Shown: in pieces, positions 11,776 to 23,056 of the stretch
Layout: each line of letters begins with the position of its first letter
Numbering within the stretch: the stretch's first letter is position 1
Origin: Talaromyces rugulosus
Taxonomy: Eukaryota > Ascomycota > Eurotiomycetes > Eurotiales > Trichocomaceae
Assembly (NCBI RefSeq): GCF_013368755.1
Contig: NC_049565.1
Span: 186,001 to 250,000, forward strand
DNA: 64,000 nt
Direction of reading: 5' to 3'
Notes under the pieces: model-generated
Database searches by the model: none
What the model was told of the DNA's origin: nothing
Seen by the model: the letters and a program-made list of their open reading frames with translations, nothing else
Made by a program: the position numbers and the translations under genes

Positions 11776-12515
11776 GGTTCTGGGATATAGGAGAATATTT
11801 TGGACCTATCAGACAACGAGTTCCTTTGGGTCACTTTACACTTCCAATGTCTTACTTCTGCGCTTTAATGTTATTTTGGCCTTGGGAAGTTCCAAAATTA
11901 ATAAATCTATCTTCATTCACTAGTAAATAACTAGGAAATTACATTGTAGTTTCTAACATCGTTCTATTTGACTGACTGCATATGGGTTTGAAAGATGAGA
12001 GATAACCTGGTGGTCGGGATATATATATTATACACCGGTTGACCCCAACACAACACTAGTGATTTCCGATTAAATCCACCAACATCAGTACACCAGATCG
12101 TATACAATTATATTATATCCAAATCTGTCAACCAGTAAGGGCTATTACTTCAAAATTGCAACATATAGTACACAGTTGTATCAATTAATTTTCCGGGTCA
12201 CCTTTATAGTCGACGGAATCCAGTATTCATATACCCACCCCTTCACCTTCAAATGGAAACTTTCAAATAAGTTCCGAAAAATTGAACCCTATGTCTACTA
12301 GTATGCACATATGTATTTGACGGCGTCAATAGGCTTAATTATATAGAATCCCTTTTGAAAAAAAAAAAAAAAAAGACTGCCATTTAACTATTTAGTAGTC
12401 GTCGTGACGAAATGTTGGCGTATTTCTCCTCCCAGACGACGGTGGTTGACATTTTACTAAATCCTCCAATGTCAGAAGGTAATAAGATCAAATAGTGGTG
12501 CAGCACATCACAGCG
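11776..12515. other. AT-rich spacer between tRNA-Gln genes
   Basis: 740 bp of AT-rich, gene-free DNA including an 18-nt A-run at about 12358-12375. No LTR or transposase-like sequence is recognisable, although tRNA flanks are common retroelement targets. Confidence 0.5.
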
Positions 12516-12594
12516 GGTTCTGTGTTCTAGTGGTTAGGAACCTCGTTTTTGAAACAAAATTGCGAGTAGCCCCGGTTCGAACCCGGGCAGGACC
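12516..12594 (+). tRNA. tRNA-Gln (anticodon TTG) with 8-nt intron
   Basis: Acceptor GGTTCTG/CAGGACC, anticodon stem CTCGT/GCGAG with one G-T pair, loop TT-TTG-A, then an 8-nt A-rich insert and T38. The T arm is CCCGG-TTCGAAC-CCGGG. Removing the insert leaves 71 nt, as in the neighbouring CTG copies. A T5 run follows at 12600. The anticodon reads CAA codons. Confidence 0.82.
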
Positions 12595-12689
12595 TAATCT
12601 TTTTGGCTGTTTTCCGGGTATATTTTTCTTCCGTTCTAGAAGAAGGGGTTCGCTAATGGTATCAAATAGTAGGCCGGGATTCACATGGT

Positions 12690-12787
12690 GGTTCTGTGTT
12701 CTAGTGGTTATGAAACTCGGTTCTGATGTGAGCCATTGTCTCTTATACAAGACTCCGAGCAGCCCCGGTTCGATTCCGGGCAGGACC
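12690..12787 (+). tRNA. tRNA-Gln (anticodon CTG) with 27-nt intron, second copy
   Basis: The 37-nt 5' exon, the 34-nt 3' exon and the downstream CTTTTTG terminator are the same as in the minus-strand copy at 11678. Only a few bases inside the 27-nt intron differ, so the pair is a recent inverted duplication about 1 kb apart. Confidence 0.9.
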
Positions 12788-13280
12788 TGTCTTTTTGTCT
12801 ACATTGTCTACTAGAGAGACATGTATATATATATATTTTTGTTTTTCGGTGGCCCAGATGGATACACACCACCGAAGCTGTAGGATGTTGTCATCTGTCA
12901 GCTATCTTGATGTTGTAATTTCTTCTCTCTTTCTCCCCTTTTTTGCGGCAGAAGTCCTCCCAGCTTTGTCACCCGCGAAAACAATGTAACAACACTATTA
13001 TTAGTGTACGCAGACAGGTCTATTAGGAAGCCTCAAGTTTTCGACAGGATCTCGAACTAATGGACCAATGACAATCAATAAGCAGGGCGCCGACGAGCGG
13101 GGCCCCCGCCTGTCGGCGCCTTCAGCGATTGATTGGGTACTCTCGATTTATATATTACAACATTAGCAATCCATGCATGGAGAAGAGCACAGGAGAAAGA
13201 AAGACATAAATGGAGCGCCTGCGCCGGAATTGGGTAGTAGTACCTAGATCGTCATTTTAATACTCTCTTCTGCAGTCAGT
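12788..13280. other. Intergenic, promoter of MCH-type transporter
   Basis: 493 bp. It contains an inverted repeat around 13087-13121, where GGCGCCGAC and GTCGGCGCC flank a short GC-rich loop and could form a hairpin or a dimeric protein site. No gene seen. Confidence 0.5.
13087..13121. repeat. GC-rich inverted repeat
   Basis: GGCGCCGAC on the left is matched by GTCGGCGCC on the right, a 9-bp perfect stem around a short loop in an otherwise AT-rich promoter, about 160 bp before the MFS start at 13281. Confidence 0.6.
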
Positions 13281-14737
13281 ATGGCAATCGTGAAAGATGA
13301 CTCGCCTCCTCCAGAGGGGGGGGTCCAGGGTTGGCTCTGCGTCGCTGGCTCTTTCTTGGCTCTGTTTGCTACCTTCGGATTTTTGAACGCGTATGGATTA
13401 TTGTTAGTAGATACAATAGACCACCCTTCTGACATTTGGAAAAAAGGATAGGTGTTTTCCAAACAACTTACGAACAGACCATTCTTCGCCAATACTCCTC
13501 GTCGGATATATCATGGATTTTTGCTGTACAACTGTGTCTGATGTGGGCGCTGGGTCCACTATATGGCCGTATTCTTGATACCTACGGACCTGCTCCCGTT
13601 CTATACCCATGCAGTCTTCTCTGTGTCTTGTCTCTCTGCATGACCAGCCTCGCAAAAGAGTACTACCAGATTTTCCTTGCCCAGGGCTTGGGCTTCGGGA
13701 TAGGTGCTGGAGGTGTATTTACCACCTCGATTGTCTGTGTTGGCCAGTGGTTCGTCAGGAAACGAGGGCTGGCAGTCGGCATTGCCACCTGCGGCTCCAG
13801 CCTTGGAGGTGTTATTTTCCCCATCTTCTTGAACAGAGTGATCGGCTCTGTTGGATTCTTTGGTGCTGTGCGATATACAGCACTGTTCGTCGGTGTGCTC
13901 CTAGCCGCATCTTGTCTTATGGTTCGAGCAAGGCTTCCTCGCAAGAAATGGAATAGCAAACTTCCGTGGCTTGACGTGACCTTGTTCAAACAAAAGCAAT
14001 TTGCCCTCTATACATTCGGTTCATTTCTAGTCATGTACCTCTCCAATGCTGGACTCTATCAACGACGATCACTAATCTGAGATAGGTGGGGGCTTTGGGG
14101 TCCATTTGACTATATATCGAGCATGGCACAGGAGAAAGGGTTTTCGCCGACGCTTTCCCTGTATTTAATTTCCCTCATTAAGTATGTCTGCCCTAAGTAG
14201 TCTCCATGGCATCTAACTGACATGTCGTCTAGCGCTACCTCAGTCCTTGGACGAATAATTCCCCCTTTTATTGCCGATTATATTGGCTATTGTAATGTTC
14301 TAACTGTATCGGCTACGCTTACCGGGACTTCCATGCTCTGCTTGTGGCTACCTTTTAATTACCACTCGTCCCATGCAGGGACTATTGTCTTTGGTTTGGT
14401 ATATGGATTTGTTAGTGGGGCCGTTGTATCTTTGCTCCTACCATGTGTTGCAAAGTTCGGAGAACTAGAAACTCTAGGTCAGCGTTTTGGCACTTTTCAA
14501 ATGGTGATATCTGTTAGGTATATTTTTGATGTCCTTCCGAATACAGCTAGCCTCGCTAACTTCATCAACAGTTGCCTCACTGGTCTTCCGATTATGGGCG
14601 GTATCTTGACTAGACAATCTGGAACGGATTTCGCTGGGTTGCAAATATTTGCAGCGGTGGCCGCTCTTATCGGCTCATCTTGTATAGCGGTCTCAGCACT
14701 ACTATTGTCCCGCTCTCGCCAAACGTGGAGGGTATAA
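13281..14737 (+). CDS. MFS monocarboxylate-transporter-like protein (MCH family), 414 aa
   Basis: Five exons: 13281-13390, 13447-14034, 14086-14181, 14233-14517 and 14572-14737; every junction is phase 2. Start MAIVKDDSPPPEGG followed by GWLCVAGSFLALFATFGFLNA, the standard opening of fungal MCH proteins. Later blocks are GVFQTTYEQ, GVFTTSIVCVGQWFV, the TCGSSLGGVIFP loop, ATSVLGR and GTFQMVIS/TGLPIMGG. About 12 hydrophobic segments are expected. Fungal MCH relatives carry riboflavin, short carboxylates or unknown solutes, so the substrate is open. The last intron (54 nt) is in frame without a stop, so its retention would insert 18 residues. Confidence 0.87.
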
Positions 14738-15369
14738 GGACGACTCTACGCACTATAATACAATGAGATATAAAGGGTGAATCGACTTTATGAAGATCAA
14801 ATGTTTATCGGGGTGTACTTGTATTATTTAGGAAAGAGAGGTGGTTAGAAGAACCAGGTCTACTAGGATAGTTAGATAAACATACATATAGACTTGTGGC
14901 CGGGAAATGGCGGAAATAAAAATAATACTCATGTTTTTGCCAACACTGGGACAATCCATTTTTTTGGAGGAAAAGAAGCAAGTTGATGAGAACAATGGAG
15001 AATGTTCTCGCTGTTCGCCCATACGTCTGGTGACTGGGTAACTTGTGTTATTTTAAACTGGACATTCTATCCTTTAGCAAAATAATTTCAAATTTGAATT
15101 CAAAATGGAGTTCGTCCAAGTCAAATAAAAAAGACGAATCAATAATCTATAACAATTCAGAGAATGTAAAATAGAAGCGTTGATTTTATTGGCCATGGGC
15201 AAATACGGGTCAATTACGACGCTAGTGATTACAACCACATGAAATAATTAATAATCACCAGACCAAGTCCTTATCAACCAACAATTACACGTTGGGGATA
15301 TTCTGCTAGAATTGGATAGTACGTCTATTTATGAATAACCGATAGACTGGCTATTAGATAGCGAAAACC
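14738..15369. other. Intergenic, promoter of Zn2Cys6 gene
   Basis: 632 bp AT-rich spacer between the MFS gene and the Zn2Cys6 regulator on the same strand. No coding signal noticed. Confidence 0.5.
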
Positions 15370-17079
15370 ATGGCGGAGCGAACAATCAAACGCCGTATGA
15401 TGTTGTCCAGAACCCGGACAGGTTGCCAGACGTGCAAGTTAGTTATCTCCGCAATTTTTTTTGCCAGTATTGCATTTTTTCTTGAGCTAAAGAACAAAAG
15501 GACACGACGAGTCAAATGTGACGAGGCCAAGCCTATCTGCCAGCGATGCGTCAAGGCGAACCGCGTGTGTTCTGGTTATTCTATCGCAGAAGCCAAAGAC
15601 AAAAACCCCAAGACTTTGAAAATAACTTACTACGTTCCAAACATATTTTCTGACACAAAGATAATTGGTGGGAAGAGAATCAGTATGGGAAGCGCCCAAG
15701 ACCAACACGCCCTCGACTATTTCTTTCAATGGTGTCTAAAATGCTTCCCGTCCGACTTGATGGTTCATTCCCAATATTACGAGAATCTTCATGAACCGGC
15801 CATAAAGCACGCCATGGCTGCTATGGGCTTGTACTTTGAGATATACAGACACGATATCACGGGAACGGCTCAGACGCAACGATCAATGGCTGCCATGCAG
15901 CACTACGGCAAGGCGATCAGTTCGTTATTACAACAACCAACAAAAGAAACGGAAAGAGGGACTTCATCGACTTTAGTACGGGCATGTTTCCTTTTTGTCT
16001 GCATTGAGACTTCTCAGGGCAATTACAAGTCAGCATTGTCGCATTTGCAATCCGGCTTCAGACTTTTTCAAGAGGGAAAGGAAAAAATGCAGCAGAAAGC
16101 CAATGAAACTCGCAACACACAGGAAGAAAACATTTTTCATTCTCTATTTGGGCGTTTATTGTGTCAACTTACAAATTTTGATGCTGCTGACTGTGCAAGA
16201 TTCTTTGGGCTGACGGATTGGTCCAAGAGTGAACGTATGGCAGAGTTCACAAATCTCGATAATGCTCGGTGGGCTTTGCTCACAATTATCGAGAGATTGA
16301 TTCAGATACGGAGTCTGTGGGCTTCTCATAACGCCTATTCGAGTTTTCTGCCAGATACCGCGAATGCCTACCCCTCGGCTGAAACTATACTTGACCACTT
16401 GGCCCAGGAGATTCATAGACTCGACCAGTGGATTCTGGCATTGAATATATATCTTAGCCATGGTGTTCCGGTATTCCAAGTATGTGACGCTTACGTCCTT
16501 GGGCTTTGCGGGTTTTTCCTCAAATTTCGCATCACAATGGACCGCGCATCGATCGGCTCCGACGACTGTCCACACCTTGATTTTTCGCACATTATAAGCC
16601 TTGGAGAGACACTTCTCCGTGGATATGAGATGTTGCCGCCAAAAGCCTCGTGTGCTCCAGAAGAGACAGCCCATGGAGACAACGAAGAAGCTAAATGTCC
16701 TGTGCATGGGCTATTTATTGATGAGAACCGTTCGCAGTTGCGATTGGACGCCAAAATGTCTGAGGGAAGTTCCTCAGGTCAACAGAAGCTATTCCTATTC
16801 TTAGCCGTGTTTTGTTCGCTCTGTGTTGCTTCGGTTTACTGCTCCGACCCTGAAACGCGCCACAAGGCCCACGATACCGTTTTGAGTGTTTGTCGTTGTG
16901 GAGCTGGGTGGGATATGGATTTGACGAACTACATTGCCCACCTTCTATCTCCACACATGAAGTCATCGAATAACGAGGCCAAAACACCACCATCTGATTA
17001 TGATGCATCATTTAAATTTGATAAACTACTGTCACATGAAACTCATGTATTACTTGCCCAGCTTCGGCTCTTAAGGTAA
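15370..17079 (+). CDS. Zn2Cys6 transcription factor, 548 aa
   Basis: Exons 15370-15437 and 15501-17079. The 63-nt intron sits inside the zinc cluster; after splicing the Cys are at residues 19, 22, 29, 36, 39 and 46 (GCQTCKTRRVKCDEAKPICQ onwards). The start ATG has a good context (ACCATGG). The rest matches the general architecture of fungal specific transcription factors, with a DYFFQWCLKCFPSD segment and helical middle homology region. The intron is a multiple of three with no stop, so an unspliced mRNA would encode a hydrophobic 21-residue insert that breaks the zinc cluster. The gene converges on the SDR at 17183. Confidence 0.9.
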   Translation: MAERTIKRRMMLSRTRTGCQTCKLVISAIFFASIAFFLELKNKRTRRVKCDEAKPICQRCVKANRVCSGYSIAEAKDKNPKTLKITYYVPNIFSDTKIIGGKRISMGSAQDQHALDYFFQWCLKCFPSDLMVHSQYYENLHEPAIKHAMAAMGLYFEIYRHDITGTAQTQRSMAAMQHYGKAISSLLQQPTKETERGTSSTLVRACFLFVCIETSQGNYKSALSHLQSGFRLFQEGKEKMQQKANETRNTQEENIFHSLFGRLLCQLTNFDAADCARFFGLTDWSKSERMAEFTNLDNARWALLTIIERLIQIRSLWASHNAYSSFLPDTANAYPSAETILDHLAQEIHRLDQWILALNIYLSHGVPVFQVCDAYVLGLCGFFLKFRITMDRASIGSDDCPHLDFSHIISLGETLLRGYEMLPPKASCAPEETAHGDNEEAKCPVHGLFIDENRSQLRLDAKMSEGSSSGQQKLFLFLAVFCSLCVASVYCSDPETRHKAHDTVLSVCRCGAGWDMDLTNYIAHLLSPHMKSSNNEAKTPPSDYDASFKFDKLLSHETHVLLAQLRLLR

Positions 17080-17182
17080 TCTCTGACGGTTACTGTGCGA
17101 GGCATTTATTATTTAGCGAATTTTATACTCCGATTAGCAAAATAACGACATTTTATGTACTAAACTATTGACCTTTTGCTCC

Positions 17183-18247
17183 TTACTCCTTGCTCCATCG
17201 ATTGAATAGGTCACTTGGACCATCGAGGGTCGAGCGAATTTTCAGTGTACCCTGATGCTTTGCTGCCACAGCCGCTTCATAGGCTAGACGATATTCTTCG
17301 ATACCATCTACAAATAGGGGGCGCTTCTCCTTCCACCCAGTGACACGTCGGATTTTTTCCGATGATACCCATTGCGTATATTGAAGTAGTGCTTCTATTA
17401 CCCCCGACATGGAACTCCCCCGAGTTTGAGGCTGGTACTCAATCGTGGCGCCATATGACTTGGCTAGTACTTGCAAGATCTCTCCAGCAGTCTCATATCT
17501 AGCATTTGATATGTTGAAAGCTTGACCGCTGACTTCATCTCTTTGGGGATGCTCTGCCAATGCAACATACGCATCCGCACAGTCATCTACATGAGCAGAA
17601 TGCATGATGTTGTTGGGATCAGCGAAAACCTTGAGGGCATCATTTTCTGCTGCTCCTTTCTCCATAAAGGAGAAGAGAGCACCGTAGAAACTAGACCCGT
17701 AGCCGTAAACGTTTGTCGGTCGCAAAGCCGTCATATCGAATGGAAGCTTGGATTCCCGTGCTGTAGTCTCTTCTAGGAGTGAAGCCACATTCACAGCTCG
17801 CGGTTCCAAAATTCGTAATACGTTCAGTGGACTGGATTCGGTGTGGGCAACCAAACTGGGGTCCCCGTGACGCTCCGTCATGCCATAGTCTTTGCAACCG
17901 CTGCTAAAAAGTACCAAGAGGCGTTTGCCGGTTTGGTCCAATTTCCGTTTGCCCAGTTCCACCAGCATGGATTTCACATCCTCGAAATGGGCCTCGTAGT
18001 TAGACCAGTCCTCAGTGTTCGAAACCACAACGTCAAAGACGAGGTCTTGGAGCGATGATTCAAGTACGATGTCCTTTGGGGTGCCAATAACAGGATAAAT
18101 CTCGTTCTGCCGAAGATCAGGTGCGTCTTCGTCGCGGCGAATCAAGCCGTAGGTTTTCCAACCGGCTCGGTTGAATGCTTTGGCTACGGCATTTCCGATA
18201 TAACCGTTAGCCCCTGTAACGAGGACAGTTTGCCGTTTCGATTCCAT
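17183..18247 (-). CDS. NAD(P)-dependent epimerase/dehydratase-like protein (extended SDR), 354 aa
   Basis: Single exon. Rossmann motif TGANGYIG at residues 11-18 with an LVTGA lead, an SSGCKDYG stretch in the central region, then ALRPTNVYGYGS, which in this family follows the catalytic segment. SGQAFNISNARYETAGEI is the usual late block. The standard Tyr-x3-Lys pair is not obvious, as in many atypical extended SDRs. Likely a NAD(P)H-dependent oxidoreductase or epimerase of a small metabolite; no substrate can be named. Confidence 0.85.
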   Translation of the reverse strand: MESKRQTVLVTGANGYIGNAVAKAFNRAGWKTYGLIRRDEDAPDLRQNEIYPVIGTPKDIVLESSLQDLVFDVVVSNTEDWSNYEAHFEDVKSMLVELGKRKLDQTGKRLLVLFSSGCKDYGMTERHGDPSLVAHTESSPLNVLRILEPRAVNVASLLEETTARESKLPFDMTALRPTNVYGYGSSFYGALFSFMEKGAAENDALKVFADPNNIMHSAHVDDCADAYVALAEHPQRDEVSGQAFNISNARYETAGEILQVLAKSYGATIEYQPQTRGSSMSGVIEALLQYTQWVSSEKIRRVTGWKEKRPLFVDGIEEYRLAYEAAVAAKHQGTLKIRSTLDGPSDLFNRWSKE

Positions 18248-19043
18248 TTTTTGGATTTGTGATAAAAGGTATTGCTTGCGTGTAGTAAAGAAGTAAAAAG
18301 TGGATGTAACAAATTACTGTTGAGTTGTGAGCTGGATGTAAACCAGGCTTGTTTTTCCCTGCACATGTGGTTGAGGCGAGGTATTTATATTGATATTTTC
18401 CAATTTATCGGGTCAATACCATGCCGGTTTGAAAGTAATTCTAGTGATTGTTTTCAAATTGCTTCCTGCTCGCAAGACTGCCCCTCCGAGCCCTTGAGTT
18501 TTCATGGAAATATCGCCCAATAGGAAAGAATACCATCTATTTCTTCTGTGATATAGCCATACAAATAGTAGACCTCGTATACGCCTAACTTGCATAGGAA
18601 TGGCCATGTTCAGCAATGAAGGAATTGGCCAATGAGCGTTGTTCATGATCGTGGCTATATCGGGTTAGACCAACACGAGAGGTGGGCCTGATGGGCCATA
18701 AACAACCAATAACCACTCGCCAAGCTTCCATCCCAGCCTATCAGATCTCCCGAATACCAGCCTGTTCTCCACATGGTCGTCCTGATATGACAATGTAATA
18801 GACCTGTAAGTTGTTGGAACAAACAATATGCTCTATGCATAAGATGAAACTCGTCTTTGATAGCTGCTCGACGGTTTTATTCCAGTCCAAAGTATTTACT
18901 ACCGTTTCTATTTGCTTCTCCGAGATCGAACCAGCTGCAACAGTAGAAAAAACATTCTTTATATTTTCTTATCTAATGCTTTTAAAAAGTCTATATAAGT
19001 AATTGTTATGGGAAGGAAACATAGCTCCAGTAATGGCAATCAC
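18248..19043. other. Intergenic, mainly SDR promoter
   Basis: 796 bp. The left part is the promoter of the SDR (minus strand); the right end precedes the permease stop codon. Several in-frame stretches are interrupted and give no convincing gene. Confidence 0.5.
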
Positions 19044-20867
19044 TCAAGAGCGATGTTTCAACCCAATTCCTTTCAGGCCTGAGCCAAAGGTATCATGTGC
19101 GGCGACAACAGTAACTACCCTTCCTTCTCCCTCTGCCAAGATAGTATCACCAGTCCCGGCAACAACAGCTTCACCCAGCTCCGCTGTTCCCTCGGGGGCC
19201 ACGTCCTTTTCCGCAACCTCCCACTCAGTTCCGGCAGCAGCCTCCAAGTTCTTGCCTCGTGTTTCCTGCGCAAAGAAGTAGGTGAAGACGGTGGCCAAGA
19301 GATCGAAGCCCATGAAGATGAGGAAGGTGTATTCACCGATGTTGGAGATCATGTACGGACTAGAAAAGGAGAAGCAGAACGATGATGCCCAGTGGGCGAG
19401 CATGCTGAATGCCAGACCCAGGGCGCGAATGCGGGTTGGGAAAATTTCGGGAACGTAAGCCCATGGTACCGGACCCCAAGAACAGTTGTAAATCTGTATG
19501 CCGTTATGGTCAGTTTCACTGCATCTTTGGCATTAGGGGCTAGAGACGAAGAAAACTTACGATAATGTCCAGGTAAATCATGGCGACGGTAGCCCGTCCG
19601 GCATTCGTCACACTCCCCGTACTCTGGGTGGGAATGTACTTGACAATTAAAGTGATGATTAACATGCACAAGGCCATCAGCGAAGCCCCTCCCATGAGTA
19701 GGCCACGACGTGAGAATCGCTCAGCTAGGACCCAGATGAAAAAAGTGCAGCCGATCACTTTGACAGCACCAAAGAGACCCGTCAGCAACAGGTCTCGGTT
19801 TCCCGAGTTGCCAACAATGAGTTTGAAGTACTGCGGGGCAAAGACAGCCAGAGCACTACTGCCAGTGGTGTTTTGGAAGATGAACATGCTGGGCCCGATG
19901 ATAAAGCGCAAGCGATTGGAAGGGTGCCAGAGCTCGCGGATGGTGAAGTTGTCAGTGGCGGACTTTTCAGCCTTAAGTCCAAATTGGGTTTCATTGAATT
20001 CGGCTAGAGTCTTCTCGCCTTCGTCGCCGCGGATCCAGGTCAGCGATTTCCAGGCCTCATCGCTGCGGTGATTGCTGAGCAGCCATCTGACGGATTCTGG
20101 TAGTGAGAACATGCCGAGGAAGAGAATGCCGCTCGAGACGATTTGCAAGCCGACTGGTATTTGCCACTCGCGCGATGTTCCTGCGATGCTGCCGCTCGCT
20201 GCAACGCCCTGTGCCTCTAGATTAGAATGATGGATGTGAAATCCGATGGGGGAGAGAGGTAGCCTACATAGTCAATCCAGTAGGCGGCGAAGACTCCCCA
20301 GGTATACATCCACTGGTAGAAGGATCCGCAGCGGCCACGAATTTCCTTGGGAGTCATCTCGGCGGTGTACATGGGCACGACAATGCTGAGGCCACCCATA
20401 CCGATGCCAGCCACGATGCGGCCGACATACCAGCCGGCCAACGATCCAGTTTTGATAGTCTGGATCACTGCGCCGACAACAAAGACCAAGGCGGAAGCGG
20501 CGATGACATACTTGCGACCGTACTTGTTCGTGAGCGGATAGACGAAGAAGCAAGAGAGAAACGAGCCGAGCTGCTCCAGGCCGATTGTGAGCGAGCTGAC
20601 CTCCGACTCGGTGGACGATTTGAACTTGAAATCTGCTTGGAATGACTTGTAGGTGAGGACACCACCGGCAACGCCAGAATCGTAACCGGCGAGGAACGAG
20701 GAGATGCTGTGGTGGGTTAGCTTTTTATTTATTTATATATATATATATTTGGGCTATCATTTTTGACAGTTTCCTCCGAGATATACTGACAAGACAATGG
20801 CGGCCAAGTGATAGGCACGCAGCGTGCCGGTGCGGGTGTTCAGCTCGGGGATTTCCAGGAGCGGCAT
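19044..20867 (-). CDS. MFS sugar/quinate permease, 537 aa
   Basis: Exons 20867-20791, 20706-20268, 20208-19561 and 19493-19044 on the minus strand. Sugar-porter signatures are visible: AGYDSGVAGGV in TM1, NKYGRKYV after TM2, VGRIVAGIGMGGLS, PESVRWLLSNHRSDEA, and AQETRGKNLE near the C-terminus in the place of PETKG. The short N-terminus, the TYKSFQADF block and AAYWIDYGV resemble quinate permease (QutD/qa-y) and relatives of about 535 aa. The first donor is GTCAGT, used because only phase 2 keeps the TM1 frame. Plasma-membrane proton symport of quinate or another polyol/sugar is expected; no qut cluster genes are adjacent. Confidence 0.9.
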
Positions 20868-21758
20868 GGTGGAGGAAGCGCAACAGGACTCACGACGTAT
20901 CGCGAAACGGGCCTCTGGACCTGGGACTTTTATTGTTGTTTTAAACAAAAACCGAGTCTTGCTGCGTACGTCAGCCTGGCCAACGCGCGCTGTGCCTCGG
21001 GCCTATCGCGAAAGGCGTAGCAGCACAATTGCGTGCTGCCGCAGCTGCAAGCACGCCATAGAATCCCGCGCGGCGTTGCAATTGCCAATTACTATACACT
21101 ATATAGTATGTTAGCCTGCCAACAGAAACCAATCGCGGGTTACTGGCGAATTACTCTCGGTTTTAAAGGTGAATATCAAAAACTAGTTACGCGGCCGCCA
21201 ATCGGGCTGTTGCCGACCTGCACTGCTTGCGTCTTGCCGCTGCCGGATGTCGTGACGCTGTTAATGTTATCAGTTGCTCTCACGTGGCTGGTAGTGAGTG
21301 TACTGCATGGTAAGTACTAAGTAGTATGCGTAGTGGTTCTCGAAGCACTGTCCATAGGTTATGCCTCCTCGATGCGCTAATTGGTTGTTCTTGGATGCAA
21401 ATCTTGTCGCGTAAAAAAAAAAAAAATAAGAAAACGCGCGTCCTTGTGGCCTAGATGACCACTAATTGAGCCCGAGTAATGTTCATGTTTCGATTGAACT
21501 TTTCCGGTGGCTCTCTGGGGTGCGCTTCGAGAGCGAGGGTATCGTGGTTGTTGACAACCTGACAGGTTAATGCGACATGCTAATTGGGCCACACAATTAT
21601 TCTCGATCCGATATATATGCGCTTTCTGGACCCATTTCTGGACCAAAGTAAGAGAACTTCAATGGGTTCTGTGTGGTGCATGTATAAATTCACCGCGCGC
21701 CATTCCGGCGGCGACCAAATAATACCGGATGCTGATCTCGCAACACGGTCGACTCAAC
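20868..21758. other. Intergenic, permease promoter and bZIP 3' region
   Basis: 891 bp. The start region of the permease is CT-rich on the minus strand. No gene is recognisable in the remainder. Confidence 0.5.
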
Positions 21759-23056
21759 TCACCCCTTAGAGGAGTCACAGTCACCCCTCATTCCCCGCCA
21801 CCACGTGCTCTGTCTCGATAATTCGCCGTCTTTTCCATCGATTAATAGCCGCCATTTCGTCAAAAACCACGGCGCTGCTTCCCAGCTACGCATGTCCCAT
21901 GGTTGGCCGCCAGGGTTCTTTCTCGTACCCCAGCAGACAAGGCCGCCACAAATAATATCCTTCTTGAGCTCAAGCGGGCTAAGAAACGGTGGTGAAGTTG
22001 CGGCTAACGTAATGGCGCATGCTCGAAGGCCCGGGAAGGGGATCAAGTCCAGGATCGGATGATGGGGAAACAATATTTGAGGCAATGTCGGCTGTAAATG
22101 TTTGGGGATTGATGGGCTCGATACCGAGGCTAGAAGTTCCTTGGGGTCGGCTTCTGTCGTGGTCGTAGGCCGATAAAAGGGAGAACAGAGCGACATGCAA
22201 TTCCAGCCAAATAGCGCATCAATGTCGATCCCTAGACATCGCGCATTGGAGAGACAGATCCTCAAGAGAGAAACCTGTGGGAACTCAAGGTTGTTCGCGT
22301 ACGGGTCTGCATGGCCCAGGGGTTTGTTGTGCCTGGGAAACAATTTCTCCAGATCGGCAGGTCCGATTCCATGTTCAGATGCCAGAGCAGCCATATATTG
22401 TAGGTCGTCTTTCCCCGTATTTTGAATGAGCTCCATCGAAGTAAGTTCTGCCGTGTTCTGTATGTCGTCGTGACCGAACTCAGCCGAAACCCCCAGGGAA
22501 AGCATCAGAGTATCTGGCTTCCCCATGTATATGGTGTCGATAATATCTAGTGGAATCGATGGAACTCTCGAAAGAAAGTCATCACCGATAGCTTGGTTCG
22601 TGTTAAGGTGCGGTTGACTCGTCATGTGCATGGATTCATCTTGTAAGAAGCCAAATTCTGCAGAGAGTGATTCCACTGGCAAGGCAAAAGGCTGTACAGG
22701 CTGCTTCTCTGCTGTGCTTATGACTGTGCCCCTTGAGCCTAGCTCCGTAGGCGCGGGGTGCGGCCTGAGCTCTGGGGTTTTTTTGGAGGCTTTCCTCGCC
22801 TTGCGTTCGTTTAGCTGTTGCTCTTGGACTTCTTTCTGTCTTTGGCCTGCATTCAAAAAGTAAGCCATCTGGATGTCTCTCCATCACTAGCCAGGCATAT
22901 GAGCTGAGACTCACGGTATGCCTTTTGCGCAGCTCGATTCTGTGCTTTGCGAGCTGGCGTCATCACGCGCTTGTAGCGTTTCTTGACATTGTAAGTCGTG
23001 CCATGGGTGGCGCTCTCGAGAACAGAATGCAGGTTCCTTTCCATCTTTCTTTTCAT
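21759..23056 (-). CDS. bZIP transcription factor with DUF3425 domain, 409 aa
   Basis: Exons 23056-22915 and 22846-21759, joined over a 68-nt GTGAGT intron in phase 1. The junction completes the basic region RKAQNRAAQKAYRQRQKEV, an AP-1/Yap-like DNA-contact motif at about residues 35-55, followed by a short charged zipper. The C-terminal half carries DUF3425 hallmarks: LRPTPLQ-like LQPTLPQI, HHPILDLIPFPGLR, and a W-rich end with MRSWEAAPWFLTKWR. Such proteins are nuclear regulators of stress or secondary metabolism in Aspergillus. A second in-frame ATG lies four codons downstream. The gene diverges from the NmrA-like gene, sharing a promoter with repeated TTGGCTTA boxes. Confidence 0.88.

Noticed and set aside
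11776..12515. Retroelement next to the tRNA genes
   Set aside because: No LTR-like direct repeats, primer-binding site or polymerase motifs were seen.
11519..12814. Open frames running through the tRNA-Gln genes
   Set aside because: They read tRNA cloverleaf sequence with Pol III terminators; not coding.
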